Origin: Acidipila sp. EB88
GTDB taxonomy: Bacteria > Acidobacteriota > Terriglobia > Terriglobales > Acidobacteriaceae
Assembly (NCBI RefSeq): GCF_003858395.1
Contig: NZ_QWEV01000005.1
Location: forward strand, 3,844,001-3,908,000
DNA length: 64,000 bases
Reading direction: 5' to 3'
Part shown: positions 55,730 through 64,000 of the stretch, in pieces
Numbering within the stretch: position 1 is the stretch's first letter
Layout: each line of letters starts with the position of its first letter
Translations under genes and position numbers: made by a program
The notes under the pieces: generated by a model
What the model was told of the DNA's origin: nothing
Databases searched by the model: none
What the model saw: the letters and a program-made list of their open reading frames with translations, nothing else

Positions 55730-57919
55730 ATGCAGATAATCCTACTACTCCTTGTTGCTCTGGTTCTTGGCTACCCATCCCAGGCGCAATCTTCCGAACC
55801 GCTCGACATCACAATCACTCCACCGTGTTCTCTCAGTCAACCGGAGCCACATCTACCACTTCATACCCAGGGTAATCAAATAGTGAATGCTGGCGGCATG
55901 CCCATTCGGCTGAGCAGTGTCGCCTGGTATGGCGCCGAAACCATAGAATCCGTCGTTGGCGGCCTACAACTCGAACCGCTGGAAGCGATCGCACAACGTA
56001 TTCGCTGTCTCGGCTTTAATGCAGTCCGGCTCCCTTGGTCGAATCAGCTTTACGAAAACAGCTCCTTTGTCCCTCAGTATGCGATTGCAGCGAATCCAGC
56101 ATTAGAGGGGCTGACACCTTTAGCTGTGTTTAGCAAGGTTGTCCAGGCTTTGACCGCGCAAGGCTTGCTCGTCATTCTCGACAACCACAATAGCAATGCT
56201 GAATGGTGCTGCGGCGATGATGGAAATGACCTCTGGTACAACAGCGACTATCCAGAGAGCTCTTGGATCGCCGATTGGAGGGGAATGGTGACTCGGTTCC
56301 TAGACAATCCTAGGGTGATTGCAGTGGACCTGCGCAATGAGCCTCGTATCAGGGCGACTTGGGGCGGTAATCCTACGACAGATTGGCACGCGGCGGCCGA
56401 GCGAGGTGCCGCCGCCGTGCTTGCCACCAATCCAAACCTGTTAATCATGGTGGAGGGCATCAATTACTCGCTAGATCTTACCGAAGTCGCTGCACTTCCG
56501 ATCAAGCTACCTGTCGCAAACAGGCTTGTTTACTCACCGCACGATTACCCGTTTGATCACAGCAACTATGCAAGCGCTTTGGATCTAGCCGCACAGTTCG
56601 ATATCGCTTGGGGCTACATTGCGGTCCCGGATCAGCCCTATACCGCTCCTATCTGGATTGGCGAATTCGGTAACTGCCATGATACGACAAACTGTATTTC
56701 CGACACTGCGCCAAACTCCAGCGGCCTTTGGTTTGCGAGCATCCGGCAATACATTCAGCAGAAAGGAATTAGCTGGGATTGGTGGGCGATCAACGGGACC
56801 GAATCGGGCAGCCTCAATCCCGAAAGGCTCGGCGGCAGTGAAGAGACATATGGAGTCCTGAATCCCGCATGGAATGGTCCCGCATTGCCAAACGAGACCG
56901 GAGCAGTCAGCAATGTAGCAAGCGCGCTTGCGTCGATTGCGAACCCATTGCCTGCGAGAGGTGCTGTTTCCCCAGCGCCCCTCGTAGCACTTGCATCTCC
57001 CACTCCCGGTGAAACAGTCGCGTCTGGCACTTCACTGACCATACTGCCAAACGTCAATGTGGTTGCCGGCGGTAGCGACGAAGTAGCTTTGGTTGGACTC
57101 TTTGTCGATGACCAACCCGTTGCAATCTCGATCGAGGCACCATACTCTCTGACTTGGCGCGACATTCCGGCAGGCGCACACTTGCTGATTGTGGCTGCGC
57201 TCACATGGCAAGGTCATATCGGCCTCTCCCAGGCCATTCCGGTGCAAGGAACTAACTATGAAACACCCCATCCACCCTTCACCAACAGCATCGGGATCAA
57301 CTTCATAGGAACAGATGACGAGTTTATGGCTCGTACGGAGATAGCGGGGTTCGTTCCTCAAGCTTACTGGAATCAGGCGATCGCGGGGATTCTCCCCGAC
57401 CTTATTGATCGAAATGGTTCGAACACTCCAGCCGTCGCCACTTGGAGGTCGCCGTATCATTACTCTATAAACATCCCTAACATACCTGGTAACAATCGTA
57501 TGATGAGGGGCTACCTAGACAGTAGCAACACCCTCCCAAACTCAGTTTCAGTGAGCGGGTTACCTGCCAGTTTCGCGATTTACGATGTGGTTGTTTACTT
57601 CGACGGAGCTAATGCAGGGTCGGACAGTAAGCCAGGCCCCAGTCGCTCCTCCTTGTATCGGCTGACAAGCATGGGAACGGATGGTGTCATCCACGGGTGT
57701 CAGGAGCAAAAGCAGGAAGGTAGCACCATTCGCGGGACAGATGCAGGGGTAGACTTCTCAGGAACGTTCACTCGGGCATCTGGAGGATCGACAGGCAATT
57801 ACGTGCTTTTTACTGATTGCACCGGCTCTAACTTTCACTTGACTTCAATCCATGGCCAATCGACCGACGACCAGGTTCGCGCCCCAGTGAATGGAATCCA
57901 AATCCTGGCACATCATTAA
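55730..57919 (+). CDS. Secreted glycoside hydrolase family 5 (endoglucanase-like)
   Basis: A 729-residue exported enzyme. From ATG 55730 a signal peptide (MQIILLLLVALVLGYPSQAQ) leads to a GH5 barrel: VILDNHNSNAEWC, the acid/base Glu in VDLRNEPR near residue 204, and the nucleophile Glu in IWIGEFGNC near residue 312. An Ig-like domain (SPTPGETVASGTSLTILPNV) and a C-terminal beta-rich domain of unknown type follow. TTG 55655 would add 25 residues. Its base composition is visibly less GC-rich than its neighbours, and it lies between decayed fragments and a tRNA, so horizontal acquisition is likely. Confidence 0.85.
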   Translation: MQIILLLLVALVLGYPSQAQSSEPLDITITPPCSLSQPEPHLPLHTQGNQIVNAGGMPIRLSSVAWYGAETIESVVGGLQLEPLEAIAQRIRCLGFNAVRLPWSNQLYENSSFVPQYAIAANPALEGLTPLAVFSKVVQALTAQGLLVILDNHNSNAEWCCGDDGNDLWYNSDYPESSWIADWRGMVTRFLDNPRVIAVDLRNEPRIRATWGGNPTTDWHAAAERGAAAVLATNPNLLIMVEGINYSLDLTEVAALPIKLPVANRLVYSPHDYPFDHSNYASALDLAAQFDIAWGYIAVPDQPYTAPIWIGEFGNCHDTTNCISDTAPNSSGLWFASIRQYIQQKGISWDWWAINGTESGSLNPERLGGSEETYGVLNPAWNGPALPNETGAVSNVASALASIANPLPARGAVSPAPLVALASPTPGETVASGTSLTILPNVNVVAGGSDEVALVGLFVDDQPVAISIEAPYSLTWRDIPAGAHLLIVAALTWQGHIGLSQAIPVQGTNYETPHPPFTNSIGINFIGTDDEFMARTEIAGFVPQAYWNQAIAGILPDLIDRNGSNTPAVATWRSPYHYSINIPNIPGNNRMMRGYLDSSNTLPNSVSVSGLPASFAIYDVVVYFDGANAGSDSKPGPSRSSLYRLTSMGTDGVIHGCQEQKQEGSTIRGTDAGVDFSGTFTRASGGSTGNYVLFTDCTGSNFHLTSIHGQSTDDQVRAPVNGIQILAHH

Positions 57920-57937
57920 CTTGCGTTACGGCGTTTA

Positions 57938-58279
57938 TTACGTGGTTGGATCCAAGACCGTCATGACGACCGTGCGGGAGAGATCGTCGGAACGCGCGCT
58001 CCGCAACAGGTCAATTTCTTTTAACAGCTATCCAACAGCTCAGTACAATGACGTCGATGTGATGATCTGCGACGAGGCTCACCGGATACGCGCGATCAGC
58101 AACAAGCGGTTTACCAAAGCAGACAATGCAGCGACCTTCCCCAGATCGGTGAGGTCTTAGACGCCGCAAAAGCTACCGTATTCCTCATCGATGACAACCA
58201 GGTAGTACGTCCTGGGGAGGTAGGCACAATCCGGAAGATACAGGATGTATGCGGCCAAGAGCGACTGCATTCTCCATGA
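57938..58279 (+). pseudogene. Broken DUF2075-type P-loop protein fragment
   Basis: Across two frames this reads VVGSKTVMTTVRE, then YNDVDVMICDEAHRIRAISN with the Walker B DEAH motif, and GEVLDAAKATVFLIDDNQVV followed by RPGEVGTIRK. These match consecutive segments of DUF2075 helicase-like proteins. The Walker A part is absent and a frame change near 58141 breaks the gene. Confidence 0.6.
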
Positions 58280-58329
58280 GTGTGTACTGGAAGTGTTGGT
58301 CTTGACCTCGTCTGACCGATCATGGCAGG

Positions 58330-58476
58330 GACAAGGTAGAGAACTATTGTAAGAAGAGGCTCCGTGACGTCGAGATCGCCTACACCGCCAGGAACTCGAC
58401 TGAGGCGAAACTGCTCAACAAGTACGTCTGCTTCGCAGACGATGCGAGGTCCTTGCAAGACGATTTCAAGAATTGA
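58330..58476 (+). pseudogene. C-terminal fragment of an unrecognised protein
   Basis: The frame reads DKVENYCKKRLRDVEIAYTA, then EAKLLNKYVCFADDARSLQD and a stop. It looks like a conserved protein end without its beginning. It may be the end of the DUF2075 gene or of a neighbour joined by deletion. Confidence 0.4.
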
Positions 58477-58648
58477 AGATAGAGCCCCTGGTTGTCATAC
58501 AACGCTGCACTACAGCCTAGATTTTGCAAGACATTCAGGGTGCACACGGGCGCGCAGGACGACACCACACGCGCTGTACGCGCTCCGTGCTCTTTAAAGA
58601 AGCTCATTTTGTGGAGTTTAGCGCGACGGTCGTGGATTTAAACACACG

Positions 58649-58740
58649 TATGGCGGAGAGACAGGGATTCGAACCCTGGGTACCGTTTCCAGTACGCCGC
58701 CTTTCCAAGGCGGTACATTCAACCACTCTGCCATCTCTCC
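58649..58740 (-). tRNA. tRNA-Ser (anticodon GGA)
   Basis: The reverse strand folds as a class II tRNA: acceptor GGAGAGA/TCTCTCC, D arm, anticodon loop CTTGGAAAG with GGA, a long variable arm (GCGTACTGGAAACGGTACC) and the T arm GGGTTCGAATCCC, followed by discriminator G and an encoded CCA at 58651-58649. It reads UCC/UCU serine codons. Its 3' end faces the eroded accessory stretch to the left. Confidence 0.95.
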
Positions 58741-58916
58741 GGCCTTCAAAAAATCTATCACACCTCGAGAGATCGGCGCTTGGGCTCCCTATCCGGTTCA
58801 TTCTGCATCACTAACAGGCAGATGGCGGACAGCTGAATTCACCTGTGGTCCATGCAGGGGGTGCATGCTACCCGCATGCTTTGCAGTGGTCATAGAGTGC
58901 CCGTGGAGAGAGATAC

Positions 58917-61373
58917 ATGTCCCAATTAAACCCGGAATTGCTCCAGAAAATGCACGCCTACTGGCGCGCGGCGAACTACCTTACGGTCGGCCAGATCTAC
59001 CTGCAGGACAACCCTCTGCTTGACCGGCCACTGATCCCGGCTGACATCAAGCCGCGCCTTCTCGGGCACTGGGGCACCACCACCGGGCTGAATTTCATTT
59101 ACACCCACCTCAATCGCGTTATCTGCGAGCACTCAGTCGACATGCTGTTCATCATGGGTCCGGGGCACGGAGGACCGGGCTTCGTGGCGCAGACGTACCT
59201 GGAAGGCACCTACACCGAGGTCTACCCCAACATCGAGCGCAGCAAGGACGGCATGCGAAGGCTGTTCCGCCAGTTCTCCTGGCCCTACGGGATCCCCTCG
59301 CATGCGGCGCCGGAGACCCCGGGGTCCATTCACGAGGGAGGCGAGCTCGGCTATTCCCTGCTGCACGCCTACGGCGCGGCGTTCGATAATCCGGAGCTCG
59401 TGGTCGCCTGCGTCGTCGGCGATGGTGAGGCGGAGACCGGTCCGGCTGCCACAAGCTGGCACTCCAACAAGTTCCTGAACGCCAAGACAGATGGCGCGGT
59501 GCTGCCGATCCTGCACCTGAACGGTTTCAAGATCGCCAACCCCACTGTGCTGGCTCGCATTCCGCAGGAGGAGCTGCTGTCGCTGTTTGTCGGGTATGGC
59601 TACGACCCGGTTGTGGTTGCAGGCGACGACCCGATGGAGATGCACCAGAAGATGGCAGACGCGCTGGATCACGCCTACGGGCAGATCCGCGCGATCCAGA
59701 AAGCAGCGCGCGATGAGGGCTCCGCGCAACAGGCGCGTCCCCGCTGGCCGATGATCATCCTCAAAACACCGAAGGGCTGGACCGGGCCGAAAGTGGTCGA
59801 CGGCAAGCAGATTGAAGGCACGTGGCGCGCGCACCAGGTGCCGCTCGAGGGGGTGCGTACCAACCCCGAGCACCTGAAGCTGCTGGAAGAGTGGATGAAG
59901 TCGTACAAGCCTGAAGAGCTGTTCGATGAACACGGGCAGTTCCAGAAGCACTACGCTGATCTTGCCCCCAAGGGCAACCTGCGCATGGGCATGAGCCGCC
60001 ACGCCAATGGCGGACTGCTGCTTGAACCGCTGGAGATGCCGTCATTCCAGGAGTACGGGGTTGCGATCACAGAGCCCGGCAAAACGCAGGCTGAGGCGAC
60101 GCGGGTGCTGGGCACCTACCTGCGCGACGTGATGAAGGCCAACCTGAAGAACAGCAACTTCCGCGTGTTCGGCCCGGATGAAACCGCTTCGAACCGGCTC
60201 GAAAACATCTACGAAGTTTCCCCGAAGCGCTGGGACGCCGAGTACCAGGGTGTGGACGAGAACCTGGCTGTAGACGGCCGCGTCATGGAAGTGCTGAGCG
60301 AGCACATGTGCGAGGGCTGGCTGGAAGGCTACCTGCTCACCGGCCGGCATGGCTTCTTCTCTTGCTATGAAGCGTTCATCCACATCATCGATTCCATGTT
60401 TAACCAGCACGCCAAGTGGCTCAAGGTGTCGCGCGAACTGCCCTGGCGCAAACCGATCGCCTCGTTGAATTACCTGCTCTCATCGCACGTGTGGCGGCAG
60501 GACCACAACGGTTTCTCGCATCAGGATCCCGGCTTCATCGACCATGTCGCCAACAAGAAAGCGGAAGTCGTCCGCATCTACCTGGCACCTGACGCGAACT
60601 GCCTGCTCTCGGTCGCCAACCACTGCCTGCGCTCCCGCAACTACGTGAACCTGATCATTGCCGGCAAGCAGCCGGCACCGGTCTGGCTCTCGATGGAGGA
60701 TGCGGTGCGCCACTGCACGGCAGGCCTGGGTGTGTGGGCGTGGGCTTCCAACGATGGCAGCACCGGACCGGACGGCGCGGGCACGCCGGGCGCGGAGTGC
60801 GACCTGGTGATGGCCTGCGCCGGCGACGTGCCGACACTGGAAACCCTGGCAGCGGTATCGATTCTCCATGACCGCTATCCCAAACTGCGCGTGCGTGTCG
60901 TCAACGTGGTCGACCTGTTCACGCTGCAGCACCCGAGCGAGCACCCGCACGGTATTCCTGATGAGGACTTCGACCGGCTGTTCACGAAAGACAAGCCAGT
61001 CATCTTCAACCATCACGGCTATCCTGCGCTGATCCACTCGCTTGTGAATGGCCGCGCCAATGAGCGGAACTTTCACGTGCATGGCTTCCGCGAGGAGGGC
61101 ACCACGACCAGCCCGTTCGACATGTGCGTGCTGAACCACATCGACCGATTCACGCTGGTGCTGGATGCGGTGCGCCGCACGCCATCGCTGTCTGAGCACT
61201 TCGCCGATGCGGAGCAGATCCACTCGGAAAAGATGCAGCAGCACAAACTCTACGTCTCGGAGTACGGCGAAGACATGCCAGAAGTGCGCGACTGGTCCTG
61301 GGGCGACCGGCCGGTAAGCGGTGGCAGCCAGGGATCCGCAAGCGAGGAGCAGACCGGGGGCGACAACGCATGA
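58917..61373 (+). CDS. xfp: Xylulose-5-phosphate/fructose-6-phosphate phosphoketolase
   Basis: An 818-residue thiamine-diphosphate enzyme splitting xylulose-5-P or fructose-6-P with phosphate into acetyl phosphate and glyceraldehyde-3-P or erythrose-4-P. Family marks: [39 protein letters not shown], and the ThDP-binding [19 protein letters not shown] near residue 168. GGAGAGAG precedes the ATG. Its stop overlaps the acetate kinase start by ATGA, so acetyl phosphate is handed on to make ATP. Confidence 0.96.
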   Translation: MSQLNPELLQKMHAYWRAANYLTVGQIYLQDNPLLDRPLIPADIKPRLLGHWGTTTGLNFIYTHLNRVICEHSVDMLFIMGPGHGGPGFVAQTYLEGTYTEVYPNIERSKDGMRRLFRQFSWPYGIPSHAAPETPGSIHEGGELGYSLLHAYGAAFDNPELVVACVVGDGEAETGPAATSWHSNKFLNAKTDGAVLPILHLNGFKIANPTVLARIPQEELLSLFVGYGYDPVVVAGDDPMEMHQKMADALDHAYGQIRAIQKAARDEGSAQQARPRWPMIILKTPKGWTGPKVVDGKQIEGTWRAHQVPLEGVRTNPEHLKLLEEWMKSYKPEELFDEHGQFQKHYADLAPKGNLRMGMSRHANGGLLLEPLEMPSFQEYGVAITEPGKTQAEATRVLGTYLRDVMKANLKNSNFRVFGPDETASNRLENIYEVSPKRWDAEYQGVDENLAVDGRVMEVLSEHMCEGWLEGYLLTGRHGFFSCYEAFIHIIDSMFNQHAKWLKVSRELPWRKPIASLNYLLSSHVWRQDHNGFSHQDPGFIDHVANKKAEVVRIYLAPDANCLLSVANHCLRSRNYVNLIIAGKQPAPVWLSMEDAVRHCTAGLGVWAWASNDGSTGPDGAGTPGAECDLVMACAGDVPTLETLAAVSILHDRYPKLRVRVVNVVDLFTLQHPSEHPHGIPDEDFDRLFTKDKPVIFNHHGYPALIHSLVNGRANERNFHVHGFREEGTTTSPFDMCVLNHIDRFTLVLDAVRRTPSLSEHFADAEQIHSEKMQQHKLYVSEYGEDMPEVRDWSWGDRPVSGGSQGSASEEQTGGDNA

Positions 61374-62638
61374 GTGCGGCTCCGGCAGAACACCGGGAAC
61401 AGGTGAGTCCATCGGCGCAGAGAATCCTGGTGCTGAACTCCGGCTCGTCTTCCTTGAAAGCAGGGCTGTTTGTCCCCGAAGCGGGGGTTAACTTCGCGGG
61501 AGAGCGGGCCCTGTTCACCGCCGAAGCCAGCGGAATCGGCTCCGGCAAGGGTTCGCTTGCGCTGCACGATGGGGAGGGGAAGGAGATTGCCTCCAATGCA
61601 GCTGCCCTTGGCTCGCAGGCCGAGGCACTTGAGGCGGTGCGCCAGGCATTGCAGGCGCAACAGCCGGGCGCGCACCCGGCTGCGGTCTGCCATCGCATCG
61701 TGCACGGTGGACCAAGACTTCGAAATCACACCCGCGTTACGCCGGATGTGCTCTCAACGCTGCGGGCCTCGATCCACTTCGCGCCGCTGCACCTGCCCGC
61801 ATCCATCGAACTGCTGGAGCAGGCAGGCACGCTGTTTCCTGATGTGCCGCAGATTGCCTGCTTCGATACCGCCTTTCACCAGACCATGCCGGCGGTGGCC
61901 AAGCAGCTTCCGATCCCATCGCGCTTTTCGGCCGAGGGCGTGGAGCGCTATGGCTTCCACGGGCTTTCGTACGAATCCCTGGTGCGGCAACTGCAGACGG
62001 AAAGCGACCCGCTGCCGGAGCGGATCGTCTTCGCCCACCTGGGCGGCGGGTCCAGCCTGTGCGGCGTGCTCCGGGGGCGCTCCGTGGACACCACTATGGG
62101 CCTGACGCCTGCAGGCGGTGTGCCGATGGCAACACGTACCGGCGACCTGGACCCAGGGGTTCTGCTGTTCCTGGCCCGGCGCGCAGGGCTGTCCCTGGAT
62201 GATCTCGAGACGATGGTGAACCACGAGGCCGGGCTTGCCGGGATCGCGGGCGGCTCGGGCGATATGCAGCAGCTCGAAAAGCAGAGTCATGCTCCCGACG
62301 GAACCCCTCAAAGCCGCGCGGAAGCCGCACTGGCGTTCGACCTGTTTGCCATCGCAGTAGCAAAAGCCATCGCTGGCCTGGTGGTATCGCTGCATGGACT
62401 GGATCTGCTGGTGTTCGCGGGCGGTATCGGCGAACACAGCGCCCCTCTACGGGCTGCTGTTCTGGAGAAGCTGGCACCCTTCGGGATCCGGATCGACGCA
62501 GAAGCAAATGTGCGTCACGGCGCAGGCAGCAGTGAGGACTGCATCAGCACGGCGAACAGCAAAGTTCCGGTGCGCATCGTGCGTGCTGAGGAGGACCTGG
62601 TGATTGCCGCGCACGGTCGTACTCTCCTTCATGGTTAA
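61370..62638 (+). CDS. ackA: Acetate kinase
   Basis: A 422-residue kinase making acetate and ATP from acetyl phosphate. Motifs: [60 protein letters not shown] and [13 protein letters not shown]. The N-terminus carries about 17 extra residues before the conserved start. The ATGA overlap with xfp implies one transcript and coupled translation; together they form the phosphoketolase acetate branch. Confidence 0.96.
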   Translation: MSAAPAEHREQVSPSAQRILVLNSGSSSLKAGLFVPEAGVNFAGERALFTAEASGIGSGKGSLALHDGEGKEIASNAAALGSQAEALEAVRQALQAQQPGAHPAAVCHRIVHGGPRLRNHTRVTPDVLSTLRASIHFAPLHLPASIELLEQAGTLFPDVPQIACFDTAFHQTMPAVAKQLPIPSRFSAEGVERYGFHGLSYESLVRQLQTESDPLPERIVFAHLGGGSSLCGVLRGRSVDTTMGLTPAGGVPMATRTGDLDPGVLLFLARRAGLSLDDLETMVNHEAGLAGIAGGSGDMQQLEKQSHAPDGTPQSRAEAALAFDLFAIAVAKAIAGLVVSLHGLDLLVFAGGIGEHSAPLRAAVLEKLAPFGIRIDAEANVRHGAGSSEDCISTANSKVPVRIVRAEEDLVIAAHGRTLLHG

Positions 62639-62768
62639 AGCGCGCGTTCACAGGTATTCTTTCGCTATGGATGCACCCGGTACCGCCGGCTGGACCCTTA
62701 CCAAACTGCTACCCATTTCCTGTCTGCAGGGCGCTTGGTGCCCTGCACCTCCCTATAAAGGCTGAAGC

Positions 62769-63959
62769 GTGCACACATCTCCTATCCGTCTGCTCCATGT
62801 CATCCATGATCTTTCACCGGCGGCGGGCGGACCGCAGGAGAACCTGCTCCAGCTCTCCAAGGGGTATCGCGAGGTAGGCGTTGAGCTGGAGGTGCTGTCT
62901 CTGGATACGGCGGGTTCGCCTTATCTGGGCCGGTACCCATTCCCGGTGCACGCAGTCGGCGCGGTCAAGTCCACCTTTGGGTACAGTGCCGCGGCGCGCC
63001 GCTGGCTGCAGCAAAATGCAAAAAATTACGATGCTGTGATCATCGACGGCTTGTGGCAGTATCCCGGCATTGCTGCGCGCAAAGCGGCCCGCTCGGCCGG
63101 CGTGCCGTACCTGGTATTTCCGCACGGCATGCTGGACCCATGGTTCCGCAAGCGGTACCCGTTGAAACACCTCAAGAAGCTGATTTTTTGGCGGCTGTTC
63201 CAGTACCCCGTGCTTCGTGATGCCGCCTGCGTGATCTTCACGACCGAAGCCGAGCGCGAGCTGGCCCCGCAATCGTTCTCGCCGCATACGTGGAAAAGTG
63301 CGGTGGTCTCCCTTGGTACGAGTCGGCCGGAGGGTGAGCCTGGTGCGCAGCGTGAGGCGTTTCTTACAGCCTCTCCCGCGCTGCGCGGGCGACGCTTTCT
63401 GCTGTTCCTAAGCCGCATCCACGAAAAAAAGGGCTGCGACCTGCTGGTAAAAGCCTTCTGCAGCATTGCAGCGCAGCATCCGGGTCTCGATCTCGTGGTT
63501 GCTGGGCCGGACCCGGACGGGCTCCGCCCGGGACTTGAGGCCGTGGCAAAGGAGCGCGGGTTTGCCGACCGCATCCACTGGCCGGGCATGTTGCAGGGTG
63601 ATCTCAAGTGGGGCGCGTTTCACGCGGCCGAGGTCTTCATCCTGCCGTCGCACCAGGAGAATTTCGGCATCGCCATCGCGGAGGCGATCGCCTGCCGTCT
63701 GCCCGTGCTGATCTCAAACAAGATCAACATCTGGGACTACGTGACAGAGGATGGCACGGGGTTTGTGGAGGAAGACACCGAGGCTGGCACCGTACGGCTG
63801 ATGGAGCGCTGGCTCGTTTTGAGCGCTGGTGAGCGCGCGGCGATTATCGAGCGAACGGATGCTTCGTTTGAAAAGCGCTTTTCGATGCGCAACTGCGCTC
63901 TGGGTGTGCGAAGCCTCGTGGAAGCGGCCATGGTAGGAGCGCGTCCCAGCCCGCGCTGA
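62769..63959 (+). CDS. Glycosyltransferase family 4
   Basis: A 396-residue GT-B glycosyltransferase. The start is GTG 62769 preceded by AAAGG; the N-terminal motif is RLLHVIHDLSPAAGGPQENL and the donor-site region reads VFILPSHQENFGIAIAEAIA, the EX7E motif of the family. LFLSRIHEKKGCDLLVKAF marks the linker to the C-terminal domain. It likely acts in surface polysaccharide synthesis; acceptor and donor are not readable. A TATAAA box at 62753-62758 may be its -10 element. Confidence 0.9.
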   Translation: MHTSPIRLLHVIHDLSPAAGGPQENLLQLSKGYREVGVELEVLSLDTAGSPYLGRYPFPVHAVGAVKSTFGYSAAARRWLQQNAKNYDAVIIDGLWQYPGIAARKAARSAGVPYLVFPHGMLDPWFRKRYPLKHLKKLIFWRLFQYPVLRDAACVIFTTEAERELAPQSFSPHTWKSAVVSLGTSRPEGEPGAQREAFLTASPALRGRRFLLFLSRIHEKKGCDLLVKAFCSIAAQHPGLDLVVAGPDPDGLRPGLEAVAKERGFADRIHWPGMLQGDLKWGAFHAAEVFILPSHQENFGIAIAEAIACRLPVLISNKINIWDYVTEDGTGFVEEDTEAGTVRLMERWLVLSAGERAAIIERTDASFEKRFSMRNCALGVRSLVEAAMVGARPSPR

Positions 63960-64000
63960 GAGTATGCTCCGGGCTTGTGCTCTGGAGCGTGCGACCCGGT

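Noticed and set aside
1..64000. CRISPR arrays, rRNA operons or a replication origin
   Set aside because: No regularly spaced repeats, rRNA-like stretches or DnaA-box clusters were seen.

Overview
The window looks like the chromosome of an acidobacterium of the Terriglobales (Granulicella/Terriglobus/Edaphobacter type). The clues are a 1,243-residue Oar-like TonB receptor with a carboxypeptidase-regulatory N-domain, a DUF3500 protein, an assimilatory NirA-type nitrite reductase paired with a flavodoxin-type reductase, GH3 and GH5 glycosidases, and GC-rich coding sequence throughout. This assignment is inference; there is no rRNA in the window.

Region 1 (1-7 kb) is a nitrogen/siroheme locus. 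A nitrite/sulfite reductase haemoprotein and the start of its flavoprotein partner run leftward and overlap by ATGA. To the right lie a decayed alginate-export-type porin, a HemD-like/GAF/ANTAR fusion regulator broken by one frameshift, an unrecognised frameshifted protein, and a degenerate second copy of part of the regulator gene.

Region 2 (7-12.3 kb) has a secreted protein of unknown function (frameshifted) plus a TetR regulator, with two operator-like sites upstream. A DUF3500 protein with a collagen-like insert, two decayed IS3 elements and a truncated DUF1016/YhcG fragment follow.

Region 3 (12.4-18.7 kb) pairs an Oar-type TonB receptor with a GH3 glycosidase, a carbohydrate-uptake theme.

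Region 4 (18.8-37.6 kb) is a long leftward exopolysaccharide operon: SLBB export protein, Wzi, Wzz, Wzx flippase, glycosyltransferase, WecB/TagA transferase and O-antigen polymerase. Interleaved and downstream are a CuA-type cupredoxin, a cytochrome c, a two-component system, a porin-like protein and a second cupredoxin. A divergent pair (porin-like protein and cytochrome c) lies to its right.

Region 5 (37.8-54.3 kb) looks like an uncharacterised specialised-metabolism locus. Most of it is one leftward run: TonB siderophore-type receptor, PF14907-like nucleotidyltransferase, methyltransferase, GTP cyclohydrolase II, a 47-codon small ORF, B12-type radical SAM enzyme, Zn-ribbon methyltransferase and amidohydrolase. 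It is flanked by a methyltransferase, a macrolide-type glycosyltransferase, a GT87/beta-propeller fusion, an HprK-like kinase and a PhyH dioxygenase.

Region 6 (54.3-64 kb) starts with an island-like stretch (decayed fragments, a less GC-rich GH5 glycosidase, a broken DUF2075 gene) ending at the 3' end of a tRNA-Ser(GGA). Core metabolism follows: phosphoketolase overlapping acetate kinase, then a glycosyltransferase.
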